Below, in pieces: positions 27,348-37,270 of a stretch of DNA of 64,000 nucleotides (positions are counted from its first letter, which is position 1; every line of letters begins with the position of its first letter). Source of the stretch: Aquitalea aquatilis (lineage in GTDB: Bacteria > Pseudomonadota > Gammaproteobacteria > Burkholderiales > Chromobacteriaceae); NCBI RefSeq assembly GCF_005155025.1, contig NZ_CP039731.1, positions 2,232,001 to 2,296,000 of the forward strand. The letters run 5' to 3'. The position numbers were made by a program, and so were the translations under genes. The notes below the pieces were generated by a model. The model worked only from the letters and a program-made list of their open reading frames with translations, did not search any database and was not told the origin of the DNA.

Positions 27348-29204
27348 GTGAAAACCGTACGTCTCACCGTGGCCCAGGCGCTGGTGCGCTATCTGGCCGC
27401 GCAGTTTGTCACCCTGCCGGATGGCCGCCGGGAGCGGCTGTTTGGTGGAGTGTGGGCCATTTTCGGCCATGGCAATGTGGCTGGTCTGGGCGAGGCGCTG
27501 CAGGCTGCGCAGGATGTGCTGCCCACCTTGCGCGCGCACAACGAACAGGGCATGGCGCTGGCCGCCACCGCTTATGCCAAGGCGCATTTCCGCCGCCGCA
27601 TGATGGCGGTCAGTACCTCCATTGGCCCTGGTTGTACCAATCTGGTGACTGCCGCTGCCGTGGCCCATGTCAACCGCCTGCCCATGCTGCTGTTGCCAGG
27701 TGATGTGTTCATCTCGCGCGCACCGGACCCGGTGCTGCAACAAGTAGAAGATTTTCAGGATGGCGGCGTGTCGGCGGTGGACTGCCTGCGCCCGGTATCG
27801 CGCTATTTCGATCGCATCGTGGTGCCATCGCAACTGCTCACCGCCTTGCCACGTGCCATCGCCACCCTGACCGATCCGGCGCAGTGCGGCCCGGTGACGC
27901 TGGCGCTGCCGCAGGATGTACAGGCCCAGGCCTGCGACTGGCCGGAGTCCTTCTTTGCCGAGCGGGATATCCATTTCCGCCAGCCGCCGCCGGAGCCGAC
28001 CGAGCTGGCCCGGCTGGCTGCCTTGCTGCGTCAGGCCAAGCGTCCGCTCATCGTCTGTGGTGGCGGGGTGCTGTATAGCGCTGGCGGTGTGGATGCACTG
28101 AAAAATTTTGTGGAAAGCCATGGCATTCCGGTGGGCGAAAGCCAGGCAGGCAAGGGTGCGCTGGCCTGGGATCATCCGCTGCTGGCGGGTTCCATTGGCG
28201 TAACCGGCTCGCCTGCGGCCAATGAACTGGCCGAACAGGCTGACGTGGTGCTGGCCGTGGGTAGCCGCTTGCAGGACTTCACCACCGGCTCGCACACGCT
28301 GTATGCCCAGGCCACTTTGCTGTCCATCAATGTGAATGGCTTTGATGCCATCAAATGGGGTGGTCACAGCCTGCAATGTGATGCTGCGGTGGGTCTGGCG
28401 GGGCTGAGCAGTGCACTACAAGGCTGGCAGGCAGACGCTGACTGGACGGCACACAGCCAGCGGCTGTGCCATGGCTGGCGGCGTCAGGTGGCGGAGATCG
28501 TGCACAGCCCGCGTGCCAGCTTGCCGACCTATGCCGAAGCCATCGGCGCGGTACAGGCATCGGCGGTGGATTCGGCCGAACGCGACATCGTGGTGTGCGC
28601 GGCGGGCACCTTGCCTGCCGAATTGCACAAGTTGTGGCGCACCAGTACGCCGGGTGGCTATCACATGGAATATGGCTTCTCCTGCATGGGCTACGAGGTA
28701 GCCGGCGGCCTGGGGGTGAAGATGGCCAGGCCGGAGCGGGAAGTCATCGTGATGGTGGGTGATGGCAGCTATCTGATGTTGAACAACGAGCTGGCCACCT
28801 CGGTGATGCTCGGCTACAAACTCATCGTGGTGTTGTTGGACAATGCCGGCTATGCCTGCATCAACCGCTTGCAACAGGCCTGCGGCGGTGTGCCATTCAA
28901 CAATATGCTGGCCGATTGCCTGCACGGCGAACATGGCATCCCGCAGATCGACTTTGCCCGGAATGCCCGTTCGCTGGGGGCGGAGGCGGAAACGGTCAGT
29001 ACGGTGGCGCAACTGCAGGCCGCCATGCTGCGCGCCCGTGCCGCCAGCCGCAGCTATCTGATCCAGCTGCGCATTGATGGCCCGCAATGCACGCCGGAAG
29101 GTGGCAGCTGGTGGGAAGTGGGTATCCCGGAAGTATCGGAACGCGAGCAGGTGCGTGACGCTCGTGCTGCCTATGAAGAGGCCCGCCAGCGTCAGCGCCA
29201 GTGA
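27348..29204 (+). CDS. iolD: 3D-(3,5/4)-trihydroxycyclohexane-1,2-dione hydrolase
   Basis: A 618-aa TPP-dependent ring-opening enzyme, the third step of inositol catabolism, giving 5-deoxy-glucuronate. It has the thiamine-enzyme layout: N-terminal PYR domain with NEQGMALAATAYAKA, middle domain, and C-terminal TPP motif GDGSYLMLNNEL. I choose GTG at 27348 because GGAG lies seven bases before it and the product then opens VKTVRLTVAQALVRYL as in other IolD; the in-frame ATG at 27342 sits too close to that site. It is a single transcription unit followed by a terminator. Confidence 0.93.
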   Translation: MKTVRLTVAQALVRYLAAQFVTLPDGRRERLFGGVWAIFGHGNVAGLGEALQAAQDVLPTLRAHNEQGMALAATAYAKAHFRRRMMAVSTSIGPGCTNLVTAAAVAHVNRLPMLLLPGDVFISRAPDPVLQQVEDFQDGGVSAVDCLRPVSRYFDRIVVPSQLLTALPRAIATLTDPAQCGPVTLALPQDVQAQACDWPESFFAERDIHFRQPPPEPTELARLAALLRQAKRPLIVCGGGVLYSAGGVDALKNFVESHGIPVGESQAGKGALAWDHPLLAGSIGVTGSPAANELAEQADVVLAVGSRLQDFTTGSHTLYAQATLLSINVNGFDAIKWGGHSLQCDAAVGLAGLSSALQGWQADADWTAHSQRLCHGWRRQVAEIVHSPRASLPTYAEAIGAVQASAVDSAERDIVVCAAGTLPAELHKLWRTSTPGGYHMEYGFSCMGYEVAGGLGVKMARPEREVIVMVGDGSYLMLNNELATSVMLGYKLIVVLLDNAGYACINRLQQACGGVPFNNMLADCLHGEHGIPQIDFARNARSLGAEAETVSTVAQLQAAMLRARAASRSYLIQLRIDGPQCTPEGGSWWEVGIPEVSEREQVRDARAAYEEARQRQRQ

Positions 29205-29292
29205 GGCGGCTTGCTGGCGCCGCGGGGCTAGGCTGCTTGACCGAGCAGTACTGCGCTAGCCTGTTGAGAAAGCCACAGGTCTGAAAGACAGT

Positions 29293-29320
29293 AGCCATGC
29301 CATCGCGGCATGGCTTTTTC
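29293..29320 (+). terminator. Terminator after iolD
   Basis: Stem AGCCATGCC / GGCATGGCT, loop ATCGC, then TTTTTC. Confidence 0.85.
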
Positions 29321-29607
29321 ATTTTCTTTTTCAATATTTTTTCAGTAAATAATTTTAAAAAACAATTGGATAGATGATTTTTTTGCGCAGGGTGCTAGGT
29401 GATGGCAGGAAGATGTGTGGTATCTGTCAAAAGCAAAAATGGAAAAATATTTCTACTAATTTTTATTTGTGAAATTTTATTTGCAATAATGCGTGTGCTC
29501 ACTTATCTTAGCTGCACGACCAGACGATATGCGCCTTGCATTGCACTGCAACATGGAAAACGGCGCATCTCGGGATCGAACCACTAATAAGGACAGGAGA
29601 CGCATCA
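29321..29607 (+). promoter_or_regulatory. AT-rich promoter region of the ABC operon with GGAA-N6-TTCT site
   Basis: No gene in this part. It holds GGAA-aaatat-TTCT (29441-29454) in a long AT-rich tract and a degenerate half-similar stretch just after (GAAATTTTATTTG, about 29471). A Shine-Dalgarno (AGGAGA) stands eight bases before the ABC binding-protein start. Confidence 0.6.
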
Positions 29608-30546
29608 ATGAAACGCATCACCAAGCTTGCTGGTTCCGCAGTGTTCTTTTCCCTCACCATGCTGGCCATGCCGGCCTCTGCTGCCAAACTGGGCGTGACC
29701 ATGTCCGCCTTCGACGACAATTTCCTGACCGTGCTGCGCAACAATATGAAGACCTACGCCGGCAGCCAGAAAGGCGTGGACATCCAGTTTGAAGATGCGC
29801 AAAACGATGTGGGCCGCCAGCTCAGCCAGGTACAGAATTTCATTGCGCAGAAAGTCGACGGCATCATCGTCAATGTGGTGGATACCGACGCCACCCCGAA
29901 AATCACCAAGCTGGCCCAGAGCGCAGGCATCCCGCTGGTGTACGTAAACCGCATGCCGGCCGACAAGACCTTGCCATCCAAGGTAGCCTTTGTCGGCTCC
30001 AATGAAGCCGAGTCCGGCACCGTGCAAATGAAAGAGGTATGCCGCTTGCTCAAGGGCAAGGGCAATATCGTGGTGATGATGGGTGATCTGTCCAACCAGG
30101 CTGCGCGCCAGCGCACCAAGGACGTGGAAGAGGTCATCGCCAAGGCACCGTGTAATGGCATCAAGATTGTGGAAAAGCAGACTGCCAAATGGTCGCGCAC
30201 TGATGGCCGCGACCTGATGATGAACTGGCTGAGTGCCGGTGTGCAGTTTGATGCCGTGGTGTCCAATAACGACGAAATGGCACTGGGTGCCATCCAGGCG
30301 CTCAAGTCCGCCAAACGTCTGGACAAGACCATCGTGGCTGGCGTGGATGCCACCCAGGATGCGCTTACCGCCATGAAAAACGGCGAGCTGAAAGTCACTG
30401 TGTTCCAGAATGCCGCAGGTCAGGGCAAGGGCGCAGTCGATACCGCCCTCAAGCTTTCCCGTGGCGAGAAGCTGCCGTCGATGATTTGGGTGCCGTTTGA
30501 GCTGGTGACCCCGGCCAATCTGAAGAACTATCAGTCGCGCAACTAA
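29608..30546 (+). CDS. Sugar (probably inositol) ABC transporter, periplasmic binding protein
   Basis: A 312-aa cluster-B (RbsB-like) binding protein. The signal peptide ends ASA-A (about 26), followed by two alpha/beta lobes with conserved segments [21 protein letters not shown] and [15 protein letters not shown]. It is the first gene of a complete ABC importer. The position inside the iol island and the shared operator suggest myo-inositol as substrate, equivalent to IbpA, but specificity is inference. Confidence 0.87.
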   Translation: MKRITKLAGSAVFFSLTMLAMPASAAKLGVTMSAFDDNFLTVLRNNMKTYAGSQKGVDIQFEDAQNDVGRQLSQVQNFIAQKVDGIIVNVVDTDATPKITKLAQSAGIPLVYVNRMPADKTLPSKVAFVGSNEAESGTVQMKEVCRLLKGKGNIVVMMGDLSNQAARQRTKDVEEVIAKAPCNGIKIVEKQTAKWSRTDGRDLMMNWLSAGVQFDAVVSNNDEMALGAIQALKSAKRLDKTIVAGVDATQDALTAMKNGELKVTVFQNAAGQGKGAVDTALKLSRGEKLPSMIWVPFELVTPANLKNYQSRN

Positions 30547-30604
30547 TTGCCGCAGCGGGCGGCATCTGCTGGACGATGCCGCCCGGCACGAGGAGGAGCA
30601 AGCC

Positions 30605-32152
30605 ATGTTGAGCCTGGCCCCAGAAAAACCACTGACTACCGCCCCATCCCACCCGCCGGTGGCTGCCCAGCAGCTGCTGATCGAAGTGGAAGGTGTACGC
30701 AAGGCCTTCCCCGGCGTGGTGGCACTGGATGATGTGTCCTTTCGCCTGCGCGCCGGTACGGTGCATGCCCTGATGGGCGAGAACGGTGCTGGCAAATCCA
30801 CCCTGATGAAGATTCTGGCCGGGGTGTATATCCCGGACCAGGGTGTTTATCGCCTGCACGGCCGCGAGATCGCCCTGACATCGCCGCTGGATGCACTGGA
30901 AAACGGCATCGCCATGATCCATCAGGAACTGAACCTGATGCCCTTCATGAGCATTGCCGAAAACATCTGGATCCGCCGCGAGCCGCTGAACCGTTTCGGC
31001 CTGATCGACCATGCGCGCATGTATCAGATGACGCGGGAGCTGTTTGCCCAGCTGTCCATCGAGCTGGACCCGGAAGCCAAGGTCGCCAGCCTGAGCATTT
31101 CCAGCCGCCAGATGGTGGAGATCGCCCGCGCCGTATCGTACAACTCCGATGTGCTAATCATGGACGAGCCCACCTCGGCGCTGACCGAGCACGAAGTGGC
31201 GCATCTGTTCCGCATCGTGCGCATGCTGCGCGAGCAGGGCAAGGGCATCATCTATATCACCCACAAGATGAACGAGCTGTTCGAGATTGCCGATGAGGTG
31301 TCGGTATTCCGCGATGGCCATTTCATCGGCTGCAAGCAGGTGGAGCAACTGAGCCACGATGAAGTGATCCGCATGATGGTGGGGCGTGAAATTACCGAGA
31401 TGTTCCCCAAAACCATCGTGCCGATTGGCGATGTGGCACTGGAAGTGAGCCATCTCACACTGGATGGCGTATTCCACGATGTGTCTTTTTCGCTGCGTCA
31501 GGGCGAGATTCTCGGGGTGGCCGGCTTGATCGGCTCCGGCCGCAGCAATGTGGCGGAAACCCTGTTTGGCGTCAGCCCGGCCAGCAAGGGCGAGATTAAG
31601 GTGTTGGGCCAGGCGGTGACGATCGATTCACCGCGCACCGCCATGCAGCACGGCATGGCCTTTCTCACCGAAGACCGCAAGGACACCGGCTGTTTCCTCA
31701 GCTTGAGCATTCAGGAAAACATGCAGATTTCGGTACTGGGTGGTGACAATCTGCAAGCCGGCTTTGTGCGGCAGCAGGCTCTGGATGCCATGTGCGAGGC
31801 CATGTCCGGCACCTTGCGGGTTAAGACACCCAATCTGCAGGAGCGGATTGAAAACCTGTCCGGCGGCAATCAGCAAAAGGTGCTGATTGGCCGCTGGCTG
31901 CTGACCAATCCGAAAATACTCATTCTGGACGAGCCCACCCGCGGCATCGACGTCGGGGCCAAGGCGGAAATCCACAAGCTGATCTGCAAACTGGCAGGGC
32001 AGGGCGTGGCCGTGATCATGATTTCGTCGGAGCTGCCCGAGGTACTGGGCATGAGTGACCGCATCATGGTGATGCATGAAGGCCGGGTCACCGGCATCGT
32101 CGACCGCGCCGATGCCACCCAGGTCAGCATCATGACACTGGCTGCCGGCTGA
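30605..32152 (+). CDS. Sugar (probably inositol) ABC transporter, tandem ATPase
   Basis: A 515-aa double nucleotide-binding protein of the RbsA/IatA type. The first half has Walker [10 protein letters not shown] (about 59-67), LSISSRQ and Walker [12 protein letters not shown]. The second half has a degenerate Walker A (GLIGSGRSN), signature LSGGNQQK and Walker [13 protein letters not shown]. It starts 58 bp after the binding-protein gene and energises uptake through the permease downstream. Confidence 0.92.
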   Translation: MLSLAPEKPLTTAPSHPPVAAQQLLIEVEGVRKAFPGVVALDDVSFRLRAGTVHALMGENGAGKSTLMKILAGVYIPDQGVYRLHGREIALTSPLDALENGIAMIHQELNLMPFMSIAENIWIRREPLNRFGLIDHARMYQMTRELFAQLSIELDPEAKVASLSISSRQMVEIARAVSYNSDVLIMDEPTSALTEHEVAHLFRIVRMLREQGKGIIYITHKMNELFEIADEVSVFRDGHFIGCKQVEQLSHDEVIRMMVGREITEMFPKTIVPIGDVALEVSHLTLDGVFHDVSFSLRQGEILGVAGLIGSGRSNVAETLFGVSPASKGEIKVLGQAVTIDSPRTAMQHGMAFLTEDRKDTGCFLSLSIQENMQISVLGGDNLQAGFVRQQALDAMCEAMSGTLRVKTPNLQERIENLSGGNQQKVLIGRWLLTNPKILILDEPTRGIDVGAKAEIHKLICKLAGQGVAVIMISSELPEVLGMSDRIMVMHEGRVTGIVDRADATQVSIMTLAAG

Positions 32153-32201
32153 CCTCAGTTGGCCACGGCAGGCAAGCACAATAACAGCAGGAGAAGACAA
32201 G

Positions 32202-33227
32202 ATGGCAATCAGCAATACGCAAGCACTGGGCAAATCTCCCAAGCCCGGTGCATTCCGGTTCAAACTGCCGGCCGAAGCACGCATCTTCATGGTGCTGCTG
32301 GGCGTGGCCCTGATTTTTGAACTGTTGGGCTGGATATTTGTTGGCCAGAGCTTTATCGCCAACAAGGAAAGGCTCATCGTGATGATTCTGCAGGTATCGG
32401 TCATCGGCATCATCGCCGTGGGGGTCACCCAGATCATCATCATGGGCGGTATCGATTTGTCCTCGGGCTCGGTAGTCGCGCTCACCGCCATGGTGTCGGC
32501 CAGTCTGGCGCAGACCTCGGATTTTGCCCGTGCAGTCTTCCCCACGCTGACCGACCTGCCGGTGATTGCACCGCTGGCTGCCGGCCTGCTGGTGGGGCTG
32601 GTATGCGGGCTGATCAACGGTACGGTAATTGCCAAGACGGCCATTCCACCCTTCATCGCGACCCTGGGGGTCATGGTTACGGCACGCGGCATGGCCAAGT
32701 GGTATACCCAGGGCGAACCCATCAGCATGCTGTCGGACAACTACGCAGCCATTGGTGCCGGCATCAATCCGGTCATCATCTTTCTGGTGACGGCGCTGGT
32801 GTTCCACATCATTCTCAGCTACACCCGCTACGGCAAATACACTTATGCCATCGGTGCCAACCGTGCGGCCGCCCGCGTGGCCGGCATCAATGTCAATCGC
32901 CATCTGATTCTGGTGTACACCGTGGCCGGCCTGCTGTCCGGCCTAGCCGGGGTGGTGACCTCGGCACGGGCGGTATCCGGTCAGGCCGGCATGGGCATGA
33001 TGTACGAGCTGGATGCGATTGCCGCTGCGGTCATCGGTGGCACCTCGCTCAATGGCGGTCTGGGCAAGATTACCGGCACCGTCATTGGCACGCTGATCCT
33101 GGGCACCATGACCTCTGGTTTCACCTTCCTGCGCATCGATGCCTATTACCAGGAAATCGTCAAAGGCATCATCATCGTGGTGGCCGTGGTGGCGGACCAG
33201 TACCGTCAGCGCAACCGCCGCAGCTAA
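32202..33227 (+). CDS. Sugar (probably inositol) ABC transporter permease
   Basis: A 341-aa inner-membrane permease of the RbsC/BPD_transp_2 family with about ten hydrophobic helices. It has GGIDLSSGSVVAL and the cytoplasmic coupling segment AIGANRAAARVAGI. AGGAGAAG precedes the start. It is the last gene of the three-gene importer, followed by a terminator. Confidence 0.92.
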   Translation: MAISNTQALGKSPKPGAFRFKLPAEARIFMVLLGVALIFELLGWIFVGQSFIANKERLIVMILQVSVIGIIAVGVTQIIIMGGIDLSSGSVVALTAMVSASLAQTSDFARAVFPTLTDLPVIAPLAAGLLVGLVCGLINGTVIAKTAIPPFIATLGVMVTARGMAKWYTQGEPISMLSDNYAAIGAGINPVIIFLVTALVFHIILSYTRYGKYTYAIGANRAAARVAGINVNRHLILVYTVAGLLSGLAGVVTSARAVSGQAGMGMMYELDAIAAAVIGGTSLNGGLGKITGTVIGTLILGTMTSGFTFLRIDAYYQEIVKGIIIVVAVVADQYRQRNRRS

Positions 33228-33314
33228 CAGTCAACTGACACGACGCAGGGTGTGACACCGGTTAAACTGCTGCCGGCGTGACACCCTGTCGCAATTTCTC
33301 TGCAGGGTGTTGAT

Positions 33315-33340
33315 CGGGAAGGCGAGCCTTCCCGTTTTTT
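33315..33340 (+). terminator. Terminator after the ABC operon
   Basis: Stem CGGGAAGGC / GCCTTCCCG with a two-base loop, then TTTTTT. An imperfect inverted repeat (about 33246-33293, CAGGGTGT... / ...ACACCCTG) lies just before it. Confidence 0.8.
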
Positions 33341-33367
33341 CATTAATGGCGGGAAGGTGTTGTTGTT

Positions 33368-34279
33368 TTGAATCGTGCTCTGCGCCCCAGGCTGGCCGAA
33401 GCCAGCCTGATACTGGTTACCCTGATTGCCGGCTTTGGCTGGCTGTGTTCCAAGGAAGTGCTGCGCGGCATGCCGCCGCTGTTGTTTCTGGGCGTGCGTT
33501 TCGCCTCTGCCGGTGCGGTGCTGGCTGTGCTGGCACGCCTGCGCGCTCAGCCATTGCCGTGGCGGCTGCATGCCACTAGCTGGTGGAGTGCGGCCATGCT
33601 GGCGCTGGCCATGGTGTTGTGGATGCTGGCCTTGCAACTGAGCCATAACCTGGGGGTGGGCGCCTTCATCGGCAGCCTGGGCGTGGTGCTGGCCCCGGTG
33701 CTGGCGCGGCTGATGTTTGGCACGGTGCTGCTGGCGCAGACCTTGTGGGCCATGCCGCTGGCGGTGCTGGGAGTGGCTGCCATGGCCTTGCATGGCGGTT
33801 GGCAGCTGGATGTGGCGGACAGCCTGTTTCTGGCTTCGGCTCTGGCGATGTCGGTGTTTCTCAATCTGAACGGGCGTGCGGGTGCGCGGGCACCGGCCTT
33901 GTCACTGACTGCCTTGCAGCTGTTGCTGGCCGGGGCGGCTGGTTTCGCCGGCAGTGCGCTGGTGGAGCCGTGGCCTGCCAGCCTGAGCCCGGCAGTGTGG
34001 GGCTGGCTGCTGGTCAGCATCTTGCTGGCCACTTGTGGCCGTTTCTTTTTGCAGGGTTGGGCGCAGGCCAGGGTGCCGATGCAGCGTTCGGCCTTCATCC
34101 TGCTGCTGGAGCCGGTATGGACCGCCGTGCTGGCCTGGTGGTGGTTTGGCAGCGGCATGAGCGCCAGCCAACTGACCGGCGCCGGCCTGATCATGTCGTC
34201 CTTGCTGATCAGTCGTCGTAAGCCCCGGCGTCGCGGGTCTCTTCAATCACCAGTTCCAGCCGGTAAGACAGGGCAATGA
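33368..34279 (+). CDS. EamA/DMT-family transporter
   Basis: A 303-aa membrane protein with ten predicted helices in two EamA repeats (about 8-145 and 152-290), a drug/metabolite exporter-type fold. The best start is TTG at 33368, after GGGAAGG. The last 71 bp overlap the 3' end of the convergent RpiR-family gene. The substrate is unknown; location in the inositol island may be incidental. Confidence 0.8.
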   Translation: MNRALRPRLAEASLILVTLIAGFGWLCSKEVLRGMPPLLFLGVRFASAGAVLAVLARLRAQPLPWRLHATSWWSAAMLALAMVLWMLALQLSHNLGVGAFIGSLGVVLAPVLARLMFGTVLLAQTLWAMPLAVLGVAAMALHGGWQLDVADSLFLASALAMSVFLNLNGRAGARAPALSLTALQLLLAGAAGFAGSALVEPWPASLSPAVWGWLLVSILLATCGRFFLQGWAQARVPMQRSAFILLLEPVWTAVLAWWWFGSGMSASQLTGAGLIMSSLLISRRKPRRRGSLQSPVPAGKTGQ

Positions 34280-35075
34280 ACAAGGCCTGGCACAGACTGA
34301 TGGTGCTGGTGAGCGAACGGAAGGCGAAGGCACTACCTTCTTTTACCGTCAGCACCGCATCGGCATGGCGCGACAGCGGGCTGAGCTGACTGTCGGTAAT
34401 CACCAGCTGCCTGGCCTTGCTTTGTGCGGCCACGCGCGCGCAGTAGCGGGTTTCCTTGCCATAGGGCTGAAAGCTGATGGCAATCAGCAAGTCGTTTTCG
34501 CGGATGCTGCGGATCTGGTCGTGGTACATGCCGCCCAGCCCGGATACCAGGTGCACGCGCTTGGCTGTGTGTTGCAAGGCGTAGCTGATATAGCTGGCAA
34601 TCGGAAACATGCGCCGCACCGCTACTACATAGATATTGTCTGCCTTCACCAGCAAATCAACCGCCTTGTCGATGGCGACCGGGTCCAGGGTCTGGCCCAG
34701 CTCGTCCAGGCCTTGCTGGCAGGCGGCAATGAAGTTCTGCGTTACCTGGGTGTTGCTCAGCGGCGTGTCCTGGGTGGCAATCACGCTGCGGATGCGCTTC
34801 TGGTAGTTGTTGACGTTGCTGGCTGCGGGGGCAAAGGCATCGCGGAACACCGTCTGCATGTCGGAAAAGCCGCTGAAGCCAAAGCGCTGGGCAAAACGCA
34901 CAATGGCCGATGGCTGCACTTCGCAGGCATGGGCGATATCGGTTATCCGCTCCAGGATCAGTGTCTGGCGGTGTTCCTCGATATATTTGGCAATCACTTT
35001 CAGCTGCTTGCTCAGGCCTTCGTACTCCTCGGCAATCCGCTGCATCAGCTGGTCCGCGCTCATTTCCTTGCTCAT
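34209..35075 (-). CDS. RpiR-family regulator (probable IolR of the inositol genes)
   Basis: A 288-aa regulator with an N-terminal HTH_6 domain (about 5-80, ACEVQPSAIVRFAQRFGFSGFSDMQ) and a C-terminal SIS sugar-phosphate-binding domain (about 130-265). It is divergent from iolC, with an operator-like palindrome between them. RpiR-type IolR proteins repress inositol genes in alphaproteobacteria, and this is the natural candidate to bind the shared GGAA-N6-TTCY sites. The family is clear; the target is inferred. Confidence 0.87.
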   Translation of the reverse strand: MSKEMSADQLMQRIAEEYEGLSKQLKVIAKYIEEHRQTLILERITDIAHACEVQPSAIVRFAQRFGFSGFSDMQTVFRDAFAPAASNVNNYQKRIRSVIATQDTPLSNTQVTQNFIAACQQGLDELGQTLDPVAIDKAVDLLVKADNIYVVAVRRMFPIASYISYALQHTAKRVHLVSGLGGMYHDQIRSIRENDLLIAISFQPYGKETRYCARVAAQSKARQLVITDSQLSPLSRHADAVLTVKEGSAFAFRSLTSTISLCQALFIALSYRLELVIEETRDAGAYDD

Positions 35076-35145
35076 GTTGTGAAGTTTCTGCTGTCTGGAC
35101 CGTCCTATTTTAGAGGGAATCGGCCAAGTTAGAAAAAATTATTTC

Positions 35146-35159
35146 GGAAATAAATTTCT
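35146..35159. promoter_or_regulatory. Inositol operator GGAA-N6-TTCT between regulator and iolC
   Basis: GGAA-ataaat-TTCT in an AT-rich tract (35128-35185) shared by the RpiR-type regulator and iolC promoters. Similar half-sites (AGAAAAAATT, AGAAATTAAAT) flank it. Confidence 0.62.
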
Positions 35160-35301
35160 ATTAGAAATTAAATACGAAAAAAATGTTGCATTTGCCGTGG
35201 CCGCGTTTTATGCTGGTTGCAACCGATATGGCTGACGGATTGCTTCCCCGGGCGGGTGGGGGCAGCTTGCAGCGGCGGACAGTCACTCAACCAGACATAG
35301 A

Positions 35302-37248
35302 ATGCACACCATGCAAAACACCACCCATTTTGCTGCCGACCGACCGCTGGACCTGATTTGCCTGGGTCGGCTGGCCATCGATCTGTATGCCCGCCAGCTG
35401 GGAGCCAGGCTGGAGGATGCCGCCAGCTTTGCCCGCTATCTGGGCGGCTCCTCTGCCAATATCGCTTTCGGTACCGCCAGGCTGGGCCTGAAGTCCGCCA
35501 TGCTGTCCCGTGTGGGCGATGAGCACATGGGCCGCTACCTGCTGCAAACCCTGTCTGACGAAGGCTGCGATGTCAGTCAGGTGAAAGTCGACCCGGAACG
35601 GCTCACCGCGCTGGTGCTCTTGGGCATTAAGGACCGCGATACCTTCCCCCTGCTGTTCTACCGCGAGAACTGCGCCGACATGGCGCTGGAAGAAGCAGAT
35701 ATCGATGAAAGCTTTATCGCTTCCAGCAAGGCGCTGCTGATTACCGGCACTCATTTTTCCACCGCCAAGGTCAACGCCGCCAGCCGCAAGGCATTGGCCC
35801 TGGCGCGCCAGCATGATGTACGCACCGTGCTGGACATCGATTACCGCCCGGTGCTGTGGGGTATCACTGGCCGGGGCAATGGCGAGGAGCGCTATATCGC
35901 CAGCGACGGGGTGACTGCACATTTGCAATCGGTGCTGCCGCTGTTCGACCTGATTGTGGGTACCGAAGAAGAAATCAATATTGCTGGCGGTTCGGCTGAC
36001 TTGCTGACCAGCCTGGCCACCGTGCGCCAGCTCGCACCGCAAGCTACCTTGGTGGTGAAGCGTGGTCCGCTGGGTTGCGCGGTCATTCCGGCGGCCATTC
36101 CTGAGCGCATTGAGGATGCTTTCTCGGTCAAGGGCGCACAGGTGGAGGTGATGAATGTGCTGGGGGCCGGCGATGCCTTTTTGTCGGGCTTTCTGTCTGG
36201 CTGGCTCAATGGCCGTGACTATGACTGGTGCTGCACGCGCGCCAATGCCTGCGGTGCGCTGGTGGTGTCCCGTCATGGTTGCTCGCCAGCCATGCCCACC
36301 CCGGCCGAGCTGGATTACTTCCTTGGCCTGGAGCAAACACCGCTACGCCCAGGTGAGGATGCCACCCTCAGTCGCCTGCATCGGGTCAGCATCAAGCGCA
36401 AGCAATGGGACGACCTGTGTGTATTCGCCTTTGACCATCGCAAGCAGTTTTTCGAGCTGGCACAGCAGAGCGGGGTAGATGAAGCACGGATTTCCACTCT
36501 CAAGAGCTTGCTGGTACAGGCAGTCGCCGAAACCGAGACCGCGCTGCAACTGCAAGGCCATATCGGCATTCTGGTGGATGACCGCTACGGCGAGGACGCC
36601 ATGTACGCCGCCACTGGCCGCGGCTGGTGGCTGGGCCGTCCGGTGGAGCTGCCCGGTTCCAATCCGCTGGAATTCGACCGTGGCCGCACCGCTACGGCCC
36701 GGCTGGAAAGCTGGCCGCAGGAACACATCATCAAATGTCTGGTGCAGTACCACCCGGATGACACGCTGGAAAACCGGCTGGAACAGGAAGCCCAGGTGCG
36801 TGCCATTTACGAGGCGGCACAGCTGAGCGGACACGAACTGCTGCTGGAAGTGATTCCATCGAAAAAGCTGCCGCAACAGCCGGATACCGTGCTGCGCGCA
36901 CTCAAGCGTTTCTACAATCTGGGCATTTATCCGGAGTGGTGGAAGCTGGAATCCATGTCGGCCATGCAATGGCAGGCAGTGGATGCTCTGCTGGCCGAGC
37001 GCGACCCTTACTGCCGTGGCGTGGTGCTGCTGGGTCTGCATGCCTCGCTGGATGTGCTGCGTCAGGGCTTCGCCGACGCCGCCGTCAGCACCAGCTGCCG
37101 TGGTTTCATGGTGGGGCGCACCCTGTTCCATGAACCATCACAACGCTGGCTGGCCGGCGAACTGGACGATGCCGGGCTGATCAGCGCCGCCCGTGCCAAT
37201 TTTGAAACCCTGATCGACATCTGGCACAGCCGTCGCCAGCCGCGCTAA
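35302..37248 (+). CDS. iolC: 5-dehydro-2-deoxygluconokinase fused to DUF2090 aldolase-like domain
   Basis: A 648-aa bifunctional protein. Residues about 15-340 are a PfkB-family kinase (GGSSANIAFGTARLG, YRPVLW, and the ATP/catalytic motif GAGDAF at 288-293) that phosphorylates 5-keto-2-deoxygluconate. Residues about 365-645 are DUF2090 (FAFDHRKQFFE at 376-386), thought to supply the downstream aldolase step, since no separate iolJ is present. It is the first gene of iolC-iolE-iolB. No strong ribosome site; ATG at 35302 and 35311 are both possible. Confidence 0.92.
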   Translation: MHTMQNTTHFAADRPLDLICLGRLAIDLYARQLGARLEDAASFARYLGGSSANIAFGTARLGLKSAMLSRVGDEHMGRYLLQTLSDEGCDVSQVKVDPERLTALVLLGIKDRDTFPLLFYRENCADMALEEADIDESFIASSKALLITGTHFSTAKVNAASRKALALARQHDVRTVLDIDYRPVLWGITGRGNGEERYIASDGVTAHLQSVLPLFDLIVGTEEEINIAGGSADLLTSLATVRQLAPQATLVVKRGPLGCAVIPAAIPERIEDAFSVKGAQVEVMNVLGAGDAFLSGFLSGWLNGRDYDWCCTRANACGALVVSRHGCSPAMPTPAELDYFLGLEQTPLRPGEDATLSRLHRVSIKRKQWDDLCVFAFDHRKQFFELAQQSGVDEARISTLKSLLVQAVAETETALQLQGHIGILVDDRYGEDAMYAATGRGWWLGRPVELPGSNPLEFDRGRTATARLESWPQEHIIKCLVQYHPDDTLENRLEQEAQVRAIYEAAQLSGHELLLEVIPSKKLPQQPDTVLRALKRFYNLGIYPEWWKLESMSAMQWQAVDALLAERDPYCRGVVLLGLHASLDVLRQGFADAAVSTSCRGFMVGRTLFHEPSQRWLAGELDDAGLISAARANFETLIDIWHSRRQPR

Positions 37249-37270
37249 GCATCACCGGAGGAGCACAATA

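Noticed and set aside
27201-28376. 391-codon minus-strand frame over iolD
   Set aside because: No family features; opposite strand encodes a complete IolD.
29605-30801. 398-codon minus-strand frame over the ABC binding-protein gene
   Set aside because: Antisense shadow crossing two real genes and their spacer; no ribosome site.
33242-33296. Imperfect inverted repeat CAGGGTGT.../...ACACCCTG as a regulatory element
   Set aside because: Mismatched centre and direct neighbour of a clear terminator; probably part of the transcription end.
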